Source: Pseudomonadota bacterium (GTDB taxonomy: Bacteria > Pseudomonadota > Alphaproteobacteria > Acetobacterales > Acetobacteraceae). From it: a DNA stretch of 7,450 nucleotides. Below, one piece after another: positions 1 through 5,737 of the stretch. Numbering within the stretch: position 1 is the first letter of the stretch; every line of letters begins with the position of its first letter. The stretch lies in NCBI GenBank assembly GCA_021845835.1, contig JAJZVE010000220.1:1-7450 (forward strand), given 5' to 3'. The translations under genes were made by a program, and so were the position numbers. Below the pieces are notes generated by a model. That model was not told the origin of the DNA, made no database searches, and saw only the letters and a list, made by a program, of their open reading frames with translations.

Positions 1-1078
1 CTACGCGCCGACGCCGCTGCGCCCGCTGGCCGCCCTCGCCCGCCGCCTCGGCATCGCCCGCATCGACTACAAGGACGAAGCGGGGCGCTTCGGCCTCGGC
101 AGCTTCAAGGCGCTGGGCGGCGCCTATGCCGTGTTCCGGCTGCTCGCCGGGCAGGTGGCGCGGGCCACCGGCGCGGCGCCGTCGTCCGCCGACCTGCTGG
201 CCGGGCGGCATCGCGCGGCCACGCAGGCGATCACCGTCACCACCGCCACTGACGGCAATCACGGCCGTTCGGTCGCCTGGGCGGCGCGGCTGTTCCACTG
301 CCGCTGCGTGATCTATCTGCACGCCACCGTCAGCGCCGCGCGCACCGAGGCCATCGCCCGCCACGGCGCGGAGATCGTCCGCGTCCCCGGCAACTACGAC
401 GCCGCCGTGCGCGCCGCCGCCGCCGACGCGGCCCGCCTGGGGCGGCTGGTGGTGTCGGACACGTCCTATCCCGGCTACATGGACGTGCCGCGCCACGTCA
501 TGCAGGGCTACACCGTGATGGTCGCGGAGGCGCTGGAGCAGCTTGCGGCGCACGGGGCACCGCCGCCGAGCCACGTGTTCGTCCAGGGCGGCGTCGGCGC
601 CCTGCCCGCCGCGGTCACGGCGCAGCTGTGGGACACGCTGCCGGAGCGGCCCTGTGTCGTCGTGGTTGAACCGGAAACCGCCGCCTGCCTGTTCGCGAGC
701 GCCGCGGCCGGACATCCGGTCGCGGTCGACGGCGATCTCGACACCATCATGGCGGGGCTGGCGTGCGGCGAGGTGTCGGCACTGGCCTGGAGCATCCTCG
801 CCCCCGGCGCGACGGCGTTCATGACCATCCCGGACGCGGCGGCGGAGGAGGCGATGCGCCTGCTCGCCGGCCTGGCGCCGCCGATCGTGGGCGGCGAATC
901 CGGCGTGGCCGGGCTGGCCGGGCTGCTGCGCGTGGCGGCGCGGGCGGACTGGCGCGCGGCGATCGGGCTCGATGCCGCTGCGCGCGTGCTGCTGATCGGC
1001 TCTGAAGGTGCGACCGATCCCGAGAGCTACCGCCGCATCGTCGGCCAACCGCCCGGGTCGGTCGCCGGTCAGCCGTAG
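1..1078 (+). CDS. Diaminopropionate ammonia-lyase, PLP-dependent (5' partial)
   Basis: Cytosolic fold-type II PLP enzyme that, in this family, converts 2,3-diaminopropionate to pyruvate and two ammonia. The reading frame is open from base 2, and 358 residues are visible before the TAG. Compared from memory with E. coli YgeX (about 400 aa), roughly 40 N-terminal residues lie off the left edge. In fragment numbering, YAPTPL opens the visible part. KDE..RFGLGSFKALGG carries the PLP Schiff-base lysine, K36 (codon 107-109). TATDGNHGRSVAWAA follows at about 81-95 and holds the Asp equivalent to E. coli D120. SDTSYPGYMDVP holds the Asp equivalent to D189. FVQGGVGALP is the glycine loop for the PLP phosphate. 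EPE, IMAGLACGE, GGESG and SEGATD complete the family pattern. It converges on the inositol dehydrogenase gene and overlaps its 3' end by 10 bp. No link to the sugar genes is obvious. The family is clear; the physiological substrate is inferred. Confidence 0.93.
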   Translation, partial: YAPTPLRPLAALARRLGIARIDYKDEAGRFGLGSFKALGGAYAVFRLLAGQVARATGAAPSSADLLAGRHRAATQAITVTTATDGNHGRSVAWAARLFHCRCVIYLHATVSAARTEAIARHGAEIVRVPGNYDAAVRAAAADAARLGRLVVSDTSYPGYMDVPRHVMQGYTVMVAEALEQLAAHGAPPPSHVFVQGGVGALPAAVTAQLWDTLPERPCVVVVEPETAACLFASAAAGHPVAVDGDLDTIMAGLACGEVSALAWSILAPGATAFMTIPDAAAEEAMRLLAGLAPPIVGGESGVAGLAGLLRVAARADWRAAIGLDAAARVLLIGSEGATDPESYRRIVGQPPGSVAGQP

Positions 1079-2067
1079 AGCGGCGGGCGCGGCGCCAGTT
1101 CCACGCGCACCCGTTCCCCGCTGCGCAGCGCGCGCACGCAGGCATCGGCGGTGGCGGTCGCGGCATAGCCGTCCCACGCGCTCGCGCCCACCGGCACGCC
1201 GCTGCGGATCGACTGCACCCAGGCCTGCAATTGCAGCCGGTAGGCCGCCGCGAAATGCGCGCGCCAGTCCGGGGCGAACGCCAGCGCCGCGCGCCCGTCA
1301 TGGCGCAGCACCACCGGATCGCGCTCGTCGCGCGCCAGCGTGCCGCGTTCGCACACCAGTTCGGCGCGCACGTCGTAGCCATAGGCCGCGTTGACGAACA
1401 CACCCACGTCCGCGATCGCGCCGCCCGCCGTCTCGAACACCAGCAGCAGCCGGTCACGCACCGCCGCGCCCGCGCCGCCGGGCACGAACACCGTCGCGCC
1501 CACGATCTCCTGCCCGAGCAGCCAGCGCGTCACATCGATCTCATGCACCGCGGCGTTGGTGATCACCATCTCCGCATCGAACCAGGGCGGCGCGCCGGCA
1601 TTGTGGTGCAGGTTGTGCAGCATCACCGGCGCGCCGAGTTCGCCGGCGGCGCAGCGCGCCTGCATCCCCGCATAGGCCGGATCGAAGCGCCGCATGAAGC
1701 CGACCTGCACCAGCCGCCGCCCGAGTGCCACCTCGGCCGCGATCACCGCCTGGCATTGCGCGGCATTGGCGGCGAGCGGCTTCTCGCACAGCACCGGCTT
1801 GCCGGCCTGCAGGCAGGCGAGCACGAAATCGGCGTGCGTGTGGTCGGGCGAGGCGACCAGCACCGCATCCACGGTCGCGTCCGCGATCAGCGCCATGCCG
1901 TCGGCGTGGCGGTGCGCGGCGCCGGTTTGCGCCGCCACGCGCGCCGTCCGCTCCGCGTCCGCGTCCGAGACGGCGGCAAGATGCGCGCCGCCGACCGAGG
2001 TTGCGATGGTGCGGGCATGGTCGCCGCCCATCACGCCGGCGCCGATGACGCCAATGCCGATGCTCAT
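1069..2067 (-). CDS. iolG: Inositol 2-dehydrogenase, IolG-type (Gfo/Idh/MocA family)
   Basis: NAD-dependent cytosolic dehydrogenase, 332 aa, that by family oxidises myo-inositol to scyllo-inosose. The N-terminal Rossmann motif is GVIGAGVMG; CEKPLAAN carries the catalytic lysine K96. Further IolG hallmarks are VGFMRRFDPAY, the HEIDVTRWLLG helix, VFVNAAYGYD, and SAWDGYAA near the C-terminus, ending like B. subtilis IolG. Numbering runs one behind B. subtilis IolG, whose triad is K97/D172/H176. Lys and His are kept (K96, H175), but the Asp position is Asn (N171, codon 1555-1557). Start: the ATG at 2067 has GGAGG 8 nt upstream and puts the Rossmann motif at the usual distance. An in-frame ATG at 2091 would add eight residues and form an ATGA overlap with the upstream gene, so it is a real alternative. 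It is the second gene of a two-gene unit. The family is very likely; myo-inositol as substrate is less certain because of the Asn. Confidence 0.88.
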   Translation of the reverse strand: MSIGIGVIGAGVMGGDHARTIATSVGGAHLAAVSDADAERTARVAAQTGAAHRHADGMALIADATVDAVLVASPDHTHADFVLACLQAGKPVLCEKPLAANAAQCQAVIAAEVALGRRLVQVGFMRRFDPAYAGMQARCAAGELGAPVMLHNLHHNAGAPPWFDAEMVITNAAVHEIDVTRWLLGQEIVGATVFVPGGAGAAVRDRLLLVFETAGGAIADVGVFVNAAYGYDVRAELVCERGTLARDERDPVVLRHDGRAALAFAPDWRAHFAAAYRLQLQAWVQSIRSGVPVGASAWDGYAATATADACVRALRSGERVRVELAPRPPLYG

Positions 2068-2075
2068 GCCGCCGT

Positions 2076-2080
2076 CCTCC
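2076..2080 (-). promoter_or_regulatory. Ribosome binding site deciding the iolG start
   Basis: On the minus strand this reads GGAGG and lies 8 nt before the ATG at 2067. The competing ATG at 2091 has only GGTGGACGG-like sequence before it, although it overlaps the preceding stop as ATGA. The site favours the shorter protein. Confidence 0.6.
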
Positions 2081-2087
2081 GCCCCGT

Positions 2088-3221
2088 TCATCCGTCCACC
2101 CGCACCCAGCGCCGCTCCCGCGCCGAGGCGTAGATCGCTTCCACGGTCTGCATCACGGCCAGCCCCTCGCGAAAATCGGCGTGCCCCGTCGCCTGCCCGG
2201 CGATCGCCAGCAACAAGTCGCGCACCTCGATGGTCTTGAGATCGTTGAAGCCGATCTGATGCCCGCCGGCGACGCAGAAGGCGCCATAGGGCGGGTGTTC
2301 CGGCCCGGCGAAAATGGTGCGGAAGCCGCGTCGCCCGGCGGCATCGTCGGTGCGGTAGAGCAGAAGCTCGTTCAACCGTTCCTGGCTGAACGCGATCGCG
2401 CCCTTGCTGCCGGACACCTCGAAGTCGTGGCGCATCTTGCGCCCGGTGGCGATCCAGTTCGCCTCCAGCGCGCCGGTGGCGCCGCCGGCGAAGCGCAGAT
2501 GCGCGCGCGCCACGTCGTCCACCGCGACCGCGCGCCGCTCGGCACTGCCGGGTGCGACCGGGCGCGAGGGGATCGCCGTCGCCACGTCGCCCTGCACGCT
2601 CTCAATCGGGCCGAGCAGATAGCGTGCGGTGGCGATGATATGGCTGCCGATATCGGCCAGCGCCCCGCCGCCGCCGGCCGGATCGAGCCGCCAGGACCAC
2701 GGCGTCTCGGCGTCGGCCATGTAGTCCTCGGCGTGGATGCCCTGGAAGGTGCGCACCTCGCCGATCTCGCCGCTGGCGATGATGTCGCGCGCCAGTTTCA
2801 GCATCGGGTTCTTGAGGTAGTTGAAGCCGACCGCGGTGACGACGCCGGCGCGCTCGGCGGCCAGCGTCATCTGCCGCGCGTCGGCCGCCGTCGGCGCCAG
2901 CGGCTTCTCGCAATAGACGTGCTTGCCGGCGGCGATGGCGGCCAGCGCCATTTCCTTGTGCAGCACGTTCGGCGTGGTCACGTCCACGATCCGCACCGCG
3001 GGGTCGGCGACCAGGGCGCGCCAGTCGCCGCTTGCGCGCCGGAAGCCGAGCGACGTTGCGGCGCGCAACGCCAGCTCCTCGCTGGCATCCGCGAGCAGCT
3101 CCAGCTCCACCGCGACCGGCAGCGTGAACACCCGGCCGGCATTGACGAAGCCGAACGCATGCGTGCGGCCCATGAAGCCGGAACCGATCAGTCCCAGGCC
3201 GAGCCGTGGCGTGTCGGTCAT
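2088..3221 (-). CDS. Gfo/Idh/MocA family sugar dehydrogenase (levoglucosan-dehydrogenase-like)
   Basis: Predicted cytosolic NAD(P)-dependent oxidoreductase, 377 aa, of the family that oxidises sugars, cyclitols and anhydrosugars. The Rossmann motif GLIGSGFMG is at residues 10-18. TTPN (82-85) precedes the adenine-side helix. YCEKPLAP has the catalytic lysine K106, VGFNYLKNP is at 131-139, and WSWRLDPAGGGGALADIGSH supplies the D190/H194 pair with the D-x3-H spacing seen in IolG. The later blocks VDDVA, GRKMRHDFEV, QERLNEL, GFR-x-IFAGPEHPPYG and GFNDLK resemble levoglucosan dehydrogenases and their unassigned relatives, as recalled without alignment. Start: the ATG at 3221 has GAGGAGGAAA just upstream. 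An upstream in-frame ATG at 3278 would add 19 residues with no family resemblance. It is first in a unit with the iolG-type gene, whose upper candidate start overlaps this stop by 4 bp. The substrate is unknown; 1,6-anhydrosugars, inositols or aldoses are all possible. Confidence 0.85.
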   Translation of the reverse strand: MTDTPRLGLGLIGSGFMGRTHAFGFVNAGRVFTLPVAVELELLADASEELALRAATSLGFRRASGDWRALVADPAVRIVDVTTPNVLHKEMALAAIAAGKHVYCEKPLAPTAADARQMTLAAERAGVVTAVGFNYLKNPMLKLARDIIASGEIGEVRTFQGIHAEDYMADAETPWSWRLDPAGGGGALADIGSHIIATARYLLGPIESVQGDVATAIPSRPVAPGSAERRAVAVDDVARAHLRFAGGATGALEANWIATGRKMRHDFEVSGSKGAIAFSQERLNELLLYRTDDAAGRRGFRTIFAGPEHPPYGAFCVAGGHQIGFNDLKTIEVRDLLLAIAGQATGHADFREGLAVMQTVEAIYASARERRWVRVDG

Positions 3222-3222
3222 G

Positions 3223-3232
3223 TTTCCTCCTC
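3223..3232 (-). promoter_or_regulatory. Ribosome binding site of the Gfo/Idh/MocA gene
   Basis: GAGGAGGAAA on the minus strand, with GAGGAGG ending 5 nt before the ATG at 3221. It decides the start in favour of MTDTPRLG over the ATG at 3278. The same ten bases occur in the opposite orientation before the Hsp20 gene (3381-3390). Confidence 0.7.
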
Positions 3233-3279
3233 TCCCGCGCGCTGCGGGACTGCGTGCCTGCTTCTGCTGCGCCGGCAAC

Positions 3280-3289
3280 CGTGATCACG
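3280..3289. promoter_or_regulatory. 10-bp palindrome in the divergent intergenic region
   Basis: CGTGATCACG is a perfect palindrome about 60 bp upstream of the minus-strand dehydrogenase start. It is centred 26 bp from the TTGAC-N4-GTCAA box. It could be an operator for a sugar-type regulator, but no regulator gene is in the window and a palindrome of this length can arise by chance. Confidence 0.25.
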
Positions 3290-3303
3290 CGCCGCCGCGC
3301 CGA

Positions 3304-3317
3304 TTGACGCTGGTCAA
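3304..3317. promoter_or_regulatory. FNR/FixK-type binding box (TTGAC-N4-GTCAA)
   Basis: The sequence TTGACGCTGGTCAA is a perfect inverted repeat of two 5-bp arms around a 4-bp spacer. This matches the TTGA-N6-TCAA pattern recognised by FNR, FnrL and FixK regulators of the CRP family in alphaproteobacteria. Its centre is 85-86 bp upstream of the Hsp20 ATG and 89-90 bp upstream of the divergent dehydrogenase ATG, so either or both could be controlled. No convincing -10 element was found at a fixed distance on either side. The match is seen directly; the regulator is inferred. Confidence 0.5.
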
Positions 3318-3380
3318 TGTGGCAGCCGACGGACGCACCAAGGCTGTCGGCGCCCGCTCCGGGTTGTACCGTGCCAGCGG

Positions 3381-3390
3381 GAGGAGGAAA
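3381..3390 (+). promoter_or_regulatory. Ribosome binding site of the Hsp20 gene
   Basis: GAGGAGGAAA, with GAGGAGG ending 8 nt before the ATG at 3396. It is a strong site and fixes the start of the small heat-shock protein. Confidence 0.75.
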
Positions 3391-3395
3391 GTACG

Positions 3396-3905
3396 ATGGC
3401 AAATGCCCCTGTGGAAGTGAAGCGCACCACGCCCGTGCCGGACACGCTGCGTTCGTTCCGTGCCGACATGGACCGACTGTTCGACCGGTTCGCCGGATCG
3501 TTCGGCATGCCGTCGCTGTGGCGCATGTTCGACGCTCCGGGCCTCGGGTTCGAAAGCAGCATGGCGCTGCCGAACCCGGCGGTGGACATCGCCGAGGACG
3601 CCACAGCCTACAAGGTCACAGCCGAGCTGCCGGGCATGTCCGAGAAGGACATCGAGGTCATGCTCTCCGGTGACCGGCTGATGCTGAAGGGCGAGAAGCG
3701 GCAGGAGACGGAGCAGAAGGAGGAGAACTTCCATCTCGCCGAACGTACCTGGGGATCGTTCCAGCGTTCCTTCCTGCTGCCGCAGGACGTGGATCGCGAG
3801 AAGATCGCGGCCGAGTTCGCCAAGGGCGTGCTGACGCTCACGCTGCCCAAGACCGCGCAGGCGCAGCAGCAGCAGAAGCAGATCGAGATCAAGGCCGCCG
3901 CCTGA
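3396..3905 (+). CDS. Hsp20 / alpha-crystallin small heat-shock protein
   Basis: ATP-independent holdase chaperone, 169 aa, a usual length for bacterial small heat-shock proteins. Residues 1-57 form the variable N-terminal arm, which has an amphipathic Phe/Arg-rich stretch (RSFRADMDRLFDRFAGSFG). The alpha-crystallin domain runs from about PAVDIAED at 61 to LTLPK near 150. It includes AELPGMSEKDIEV, LKGEKRQE, the ER..GSFQRSF.LP strand and the hallmark AEFAKGVLTLTLPK. A short Gln-rich linker leads to IEIKAAA, whose I-x-I tail is the oligomer-docking motif. The gene is monocistronic: divergent from the dehydrogenase unit on the left and convergent with the ThDP enzyme gene on the right. The upstream region carries a TTGAC-N4-GTCAA box rather than an obvious heat-shock sigma-32 promoter, which suggests redox or oxygen control. 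The family is certain; the control is inferred. Confidence 0.96.
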   Translation: MANAPVEVKRTTPVPDTLRSFRADMDRLFDRFAGSFGMPSLWRMFDAPGLGFESSMALPNPAVDIAEDATAYKVTAELPGMSEKDIEVMLSGDRLMLKGEKRQETEQKEENFHLAERTWGSFQRSFLLPQDVDREKIAAEFAKGVLTLTLPKTAQAQQQQKQIEIKAAA

Positions 3906-3931
3906 CGCGACCAGCGGCGCGCGCCGTGGCG

Positions 3932-3952
3932 TGGCCGGGCCTGCCCCGGCCA
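3932..3952. terminator. Hairpin after Hsp20, possible bidirectional terminator
   Basis: TGGCCGGG and CCCGGCCA form a perfect 8-bp stem around the 5-base loop CCTGC, 26 bases after the Hsp20 stop. It lies between two convergent genes. There is no T-run on either side, so intrinsic termination would be weak; a transcript 3'-end stabiliser is the alternative. Confidence 0.5.
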
Positions 3953-3990
3953 TCACCGGAACGACCGCCGGCATGGTGCGCAAAGCAGGC

Positions 3991-4032
3991 GGCAGCGGCG
4001 GGTAACCACCCTACCCCGTTCCCGCCGCTGCC
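3991..4032 (-). terminator. Hairpin overlapping the ThDP enzyme stop codon
   Basis: GGCAGCGGCGGG (3991-4002) and CCCGCCGCTGCC (4021-4032) form a perfect 12-bp stem. Three further pairs (AAC/GTT) follow after one bulged base, with a loop of about 11 bases. Read on the minus strand, the stem begins within the last codons of the ThDP enzyme gene and the stop at 4011-4013 sits in the loop. A short T-containing tail follows. It probably ends the minus-strand operon, but it lacks a long U-tract. Confidence 0.55.
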
Positions 4033-5681
4033 CTGAGCTGCGCGATCGTCGCGCGTGAGGTGATCTGCTCGGGGTCGGTGCGCAGCTCGATCACCGCCGG
4101 CCTGCCGCTCGCCGCCGCGCGGCGGAACGCGGGCGCGAACGCGGCGGTTTCCGTCACGACTTCGCCGTGGCCGCCGAATGCCTCGATGTAGCGGGCAAAG
4201 TCCGGGTTGGTGAGCGCCGTCGCCACGCTGCGGCCGGGATAGCTGCGCTCCTGATACATGCGGATGGTGCCGTACATGTTGTTGTTGAACACCAGCACGA
4301 TCGGCGCCGCGCCGTGGTGGCAGGCCGTCGCCAGTTCCTGTCCCGTCATCAGGAATCCGCCGTCGCCGACGAACGCCACCGTCTGCCGGCCGGGGAACGC
4401 GATCGCCGCGCCGACCGCCGCCGGCACCGCGTAGCCCATCGCGCCGTTGGTCGGCCCGAGGAATTGCTGCCGCGCCCGCAGGTGCATGAAGCGCGGCGGC
4501 CAGGCGGCGAAATTCCCGGCATCGCACGTCATCACCGCATCCGGCGCCAGCAGCCCTTCCAGCGCGCGCAGGCAGGCGGCGAGGTTCAGCGGTCCCGGAT
4601 AGTCCGGCACCGCATAGGCAGTTAGCCGCAGCGCGCGCAACGTGCGCGTCCACGCCGCCCACTGCACCGTAACCGGCGACAGCCGCGCCAGCGCCTGCGC
4701 GAACGCATTGAGGTCGCAGGCAATGCCGAGCGCGGGACGGAACACGCGGCCGATCTCGGCCGGATCCGGATGCACATGCACGATCGGCGTCGCGCCTGCG
4801 AGGTCGAACAGCGTGTAGCCCTGCGTCGCCGCCTCCGCGAGCCGCGTGCCGAACGCCAGCACCAGATCGGCCTCGCGCGCCCGCGCGACCAGCGCCGGAT
4901 CGGCACCGACGCCAAGATCGCCGGCGTAGTTGTCGAGACCGCCGTCGTACAGCGACTGGCGACGGAACGAGACGGCAACCGGAATGTCGTGCGCGACCAG
5001 GTAATCCTGCAACGGCGCACGCGCCGCCTCGCCCCAGCCGCCGCCGAGGATGGCGAGCGGACGCCGGCTCGCCGCCAGCATCTGCTGCAGGCGCGCGAGC
5101 GCGGCCGGATCGGGATGCGGGCGCGCCAGCGGCGTCGGCGCCAGATCGGGCACCGACACACGCACCTTCTGCATCTCCTCCGACAGCGCAACCACCACCG
5201 GGCCGGGGCGGCCCGTCGTCGCGACATCGACGGCGTGCGCGACGAGTTCCGGGATGCGCGCGGCATCGTCGATCTGCGTCACCCATTTCGCGAGCGGCTG
5301 GAAAAAACGCCGGTAATCGACTTCCTGGAAGCTTTCACGATCGGTCTCGGCGAACGGGATCTGGCCGACGAACAGCAGCATCGGCGTGGAGTCCTGCATC
5401 GCCACATGCACGCCGATCGACGCATGGCAGGCGCCGGGGCCGCGCGTGACGAACGCCGCGGCGGGACGTCCGGTGAGCTTGCCGCACGCCTCCGCCATGT
5501 GCGCCGCCCCCGCCTCGAACCGGCAGGTCACCAGTCGCATGCGGTCCTGCACGCCGTAGAGCCCGTCCAGCACGTCGAGATAGCTTTCGCCCGGGACCAC
5601 GAAGGCGTGGCGGATGCCTTGCGCCACCAGGGCGTCGGCGAGGACGTGGCCACCAAGGCGCGGCGCAAGGGGGATGGTCAT
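4011..5681 (-). CDS. Thiamine-diphosphate-dependent enzyme, acetolactate-synthase-like
   Basis: Cytosolic ThDP enzyme of 556 aa with the three-domain AHAS/POX layout. The N-terminal pyrimidine-binding domain (about 8-170) has VVPGESYLDVLDGL and the ThDP-activating glutamate in RFEAGAAHMAEA (E56), then RGPGA and GQIPF. The middle domain (about 190-335) has ILGGGWGEA, a likely dinucleotide-site relic or FAD region. The C-terminal domain (about 370-540) has NGAMGYAVPAAVGA, and the ThDP/Mg motif runs from GDGGF (439-443) to NNN (466-468). Start: the ATG at 5681 with GGAG 7 nt upstream; the frame stays open further upstream, but that part is antisense-free noise overlapping the ABC ATPase gene. 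It is last in the ABC operon, 56 bp after the ATPase. No AHAS small subunit lies nearby, and at 556 aa it is shorter than and unlike typical IolD. Biosynthetic acetolactate synthase is therefore doubtful; a catabolic carboligase, decarboxylase or C-C hydrolase is possible. Confidence 0.85.
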   Translation of the reverse strand: MTIPLAPRLGGHVLADALVAQGIRHAFVVPGESYLDVLDGLYGVQDRMRLVTCRFEAGAAHMAEACGKLTGRPAAAFVTRGPGACHASIGVHVAMQDSTPMLLFVGQIPFAETDRESFQEVDYRRFFQPLAKWVTQIDDAARIPELVAHAVDVATTGRPGPVVVALSEEMQKVRVSVPDLAPTPLARPHPDPAALARLQQMLAASRRPLAILGGGWGEAARAPLQDYLVAHDIPVAVSFRRQSLYDGGLDNYAGDLGVGADPALVARAREADLVLAFGTRLAEAATQGYTLFDLAGATPIVHVHPDPAEIGRVFRPALGIACDLNAFAQALARLSPVTVQWAAWTRTLRALRLTAYAVPDYPGPLNLAACLRALEGLLAPDAVMTCDAGNFAAWPPRFMHLRARQQFLGPTNGAMGYAVPAAVGAAIAFPGRQTVAFVGDGGFLMTGQELATACHHGAAPIVLVFNNNMYGTIRMYQERSYPGRSVATALTNPDFARYIEAFGGHGEVVTETAAFAPAFRRAAASGRPAVIELRTDPEQITSRATIAQLRAAAGTG

Positions 5682-5688
5682 CGCGGAT

Positions 5689-5692
5689 CTCC
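5689..5692 (-). promoter_or_regulatory. Ribosome binding site of the ThDP enzyme gene
   Basis: GGAG on the minus strand, 7 nt before the ATG at 5681. It decides the start, because the same frame remains open for about 560 bp further upstream, through the ATPase gene. Confidence 0.6.
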
Positions 5693-5737
5693 GGTCGGAT
5701 GCACGTGTCTGAAGCGCATGCGCGCTGGGCGGAAACC

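Noticed and set aside
1050..1089. Weak inverted repeats around the ammonia-lyase stop (CGCCCG/CGGGCG and GCCG/CGGC)
   Set aside because: The stems are only 4-6 bp in very GC-rich sequence, with no T-run, so chance is the simplest explanation.
2181..3284. Long + strand reading frame opposite the Gfo/Idh/MocA gene (also one at 1231-2133 opposite iolG)
   Set aside because: High GC keeps antisense frames open. The products are His/Arg-rich without recognisable domains, while the minus-strand frames show full family motifs.
3223..3390. 10-bp complementarity between 3223-3232 and 3381-3390, which could be read as an RNA thermometer sequestering the Hsp20 ribosome binding site
   Set aside because: Both segments are simply the strong GAGGAGGAAA ribosome binding sites of two divergent genes. 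An Hsp20 transcript would have to start next to the neighbouring gene's start codon to include both.
3285..3983. A 232-codon minus-strand reading frame rich in Leu, covering the Hsp20 gene and its upstream region
   Set aside because: It is antisense to a clear Hsp20 gene. The leucine runs are the reverse reading of its CAG/AAG-rich codons, and it matches no family.
4011..5681. Calling the ThDP enzyme IolD because an IolG-type gene is nearby
   Set aside because: IolD proteins are longer (over 600 aa) and start differently. The motifs here fit the general acetolactate-synthase-like group.
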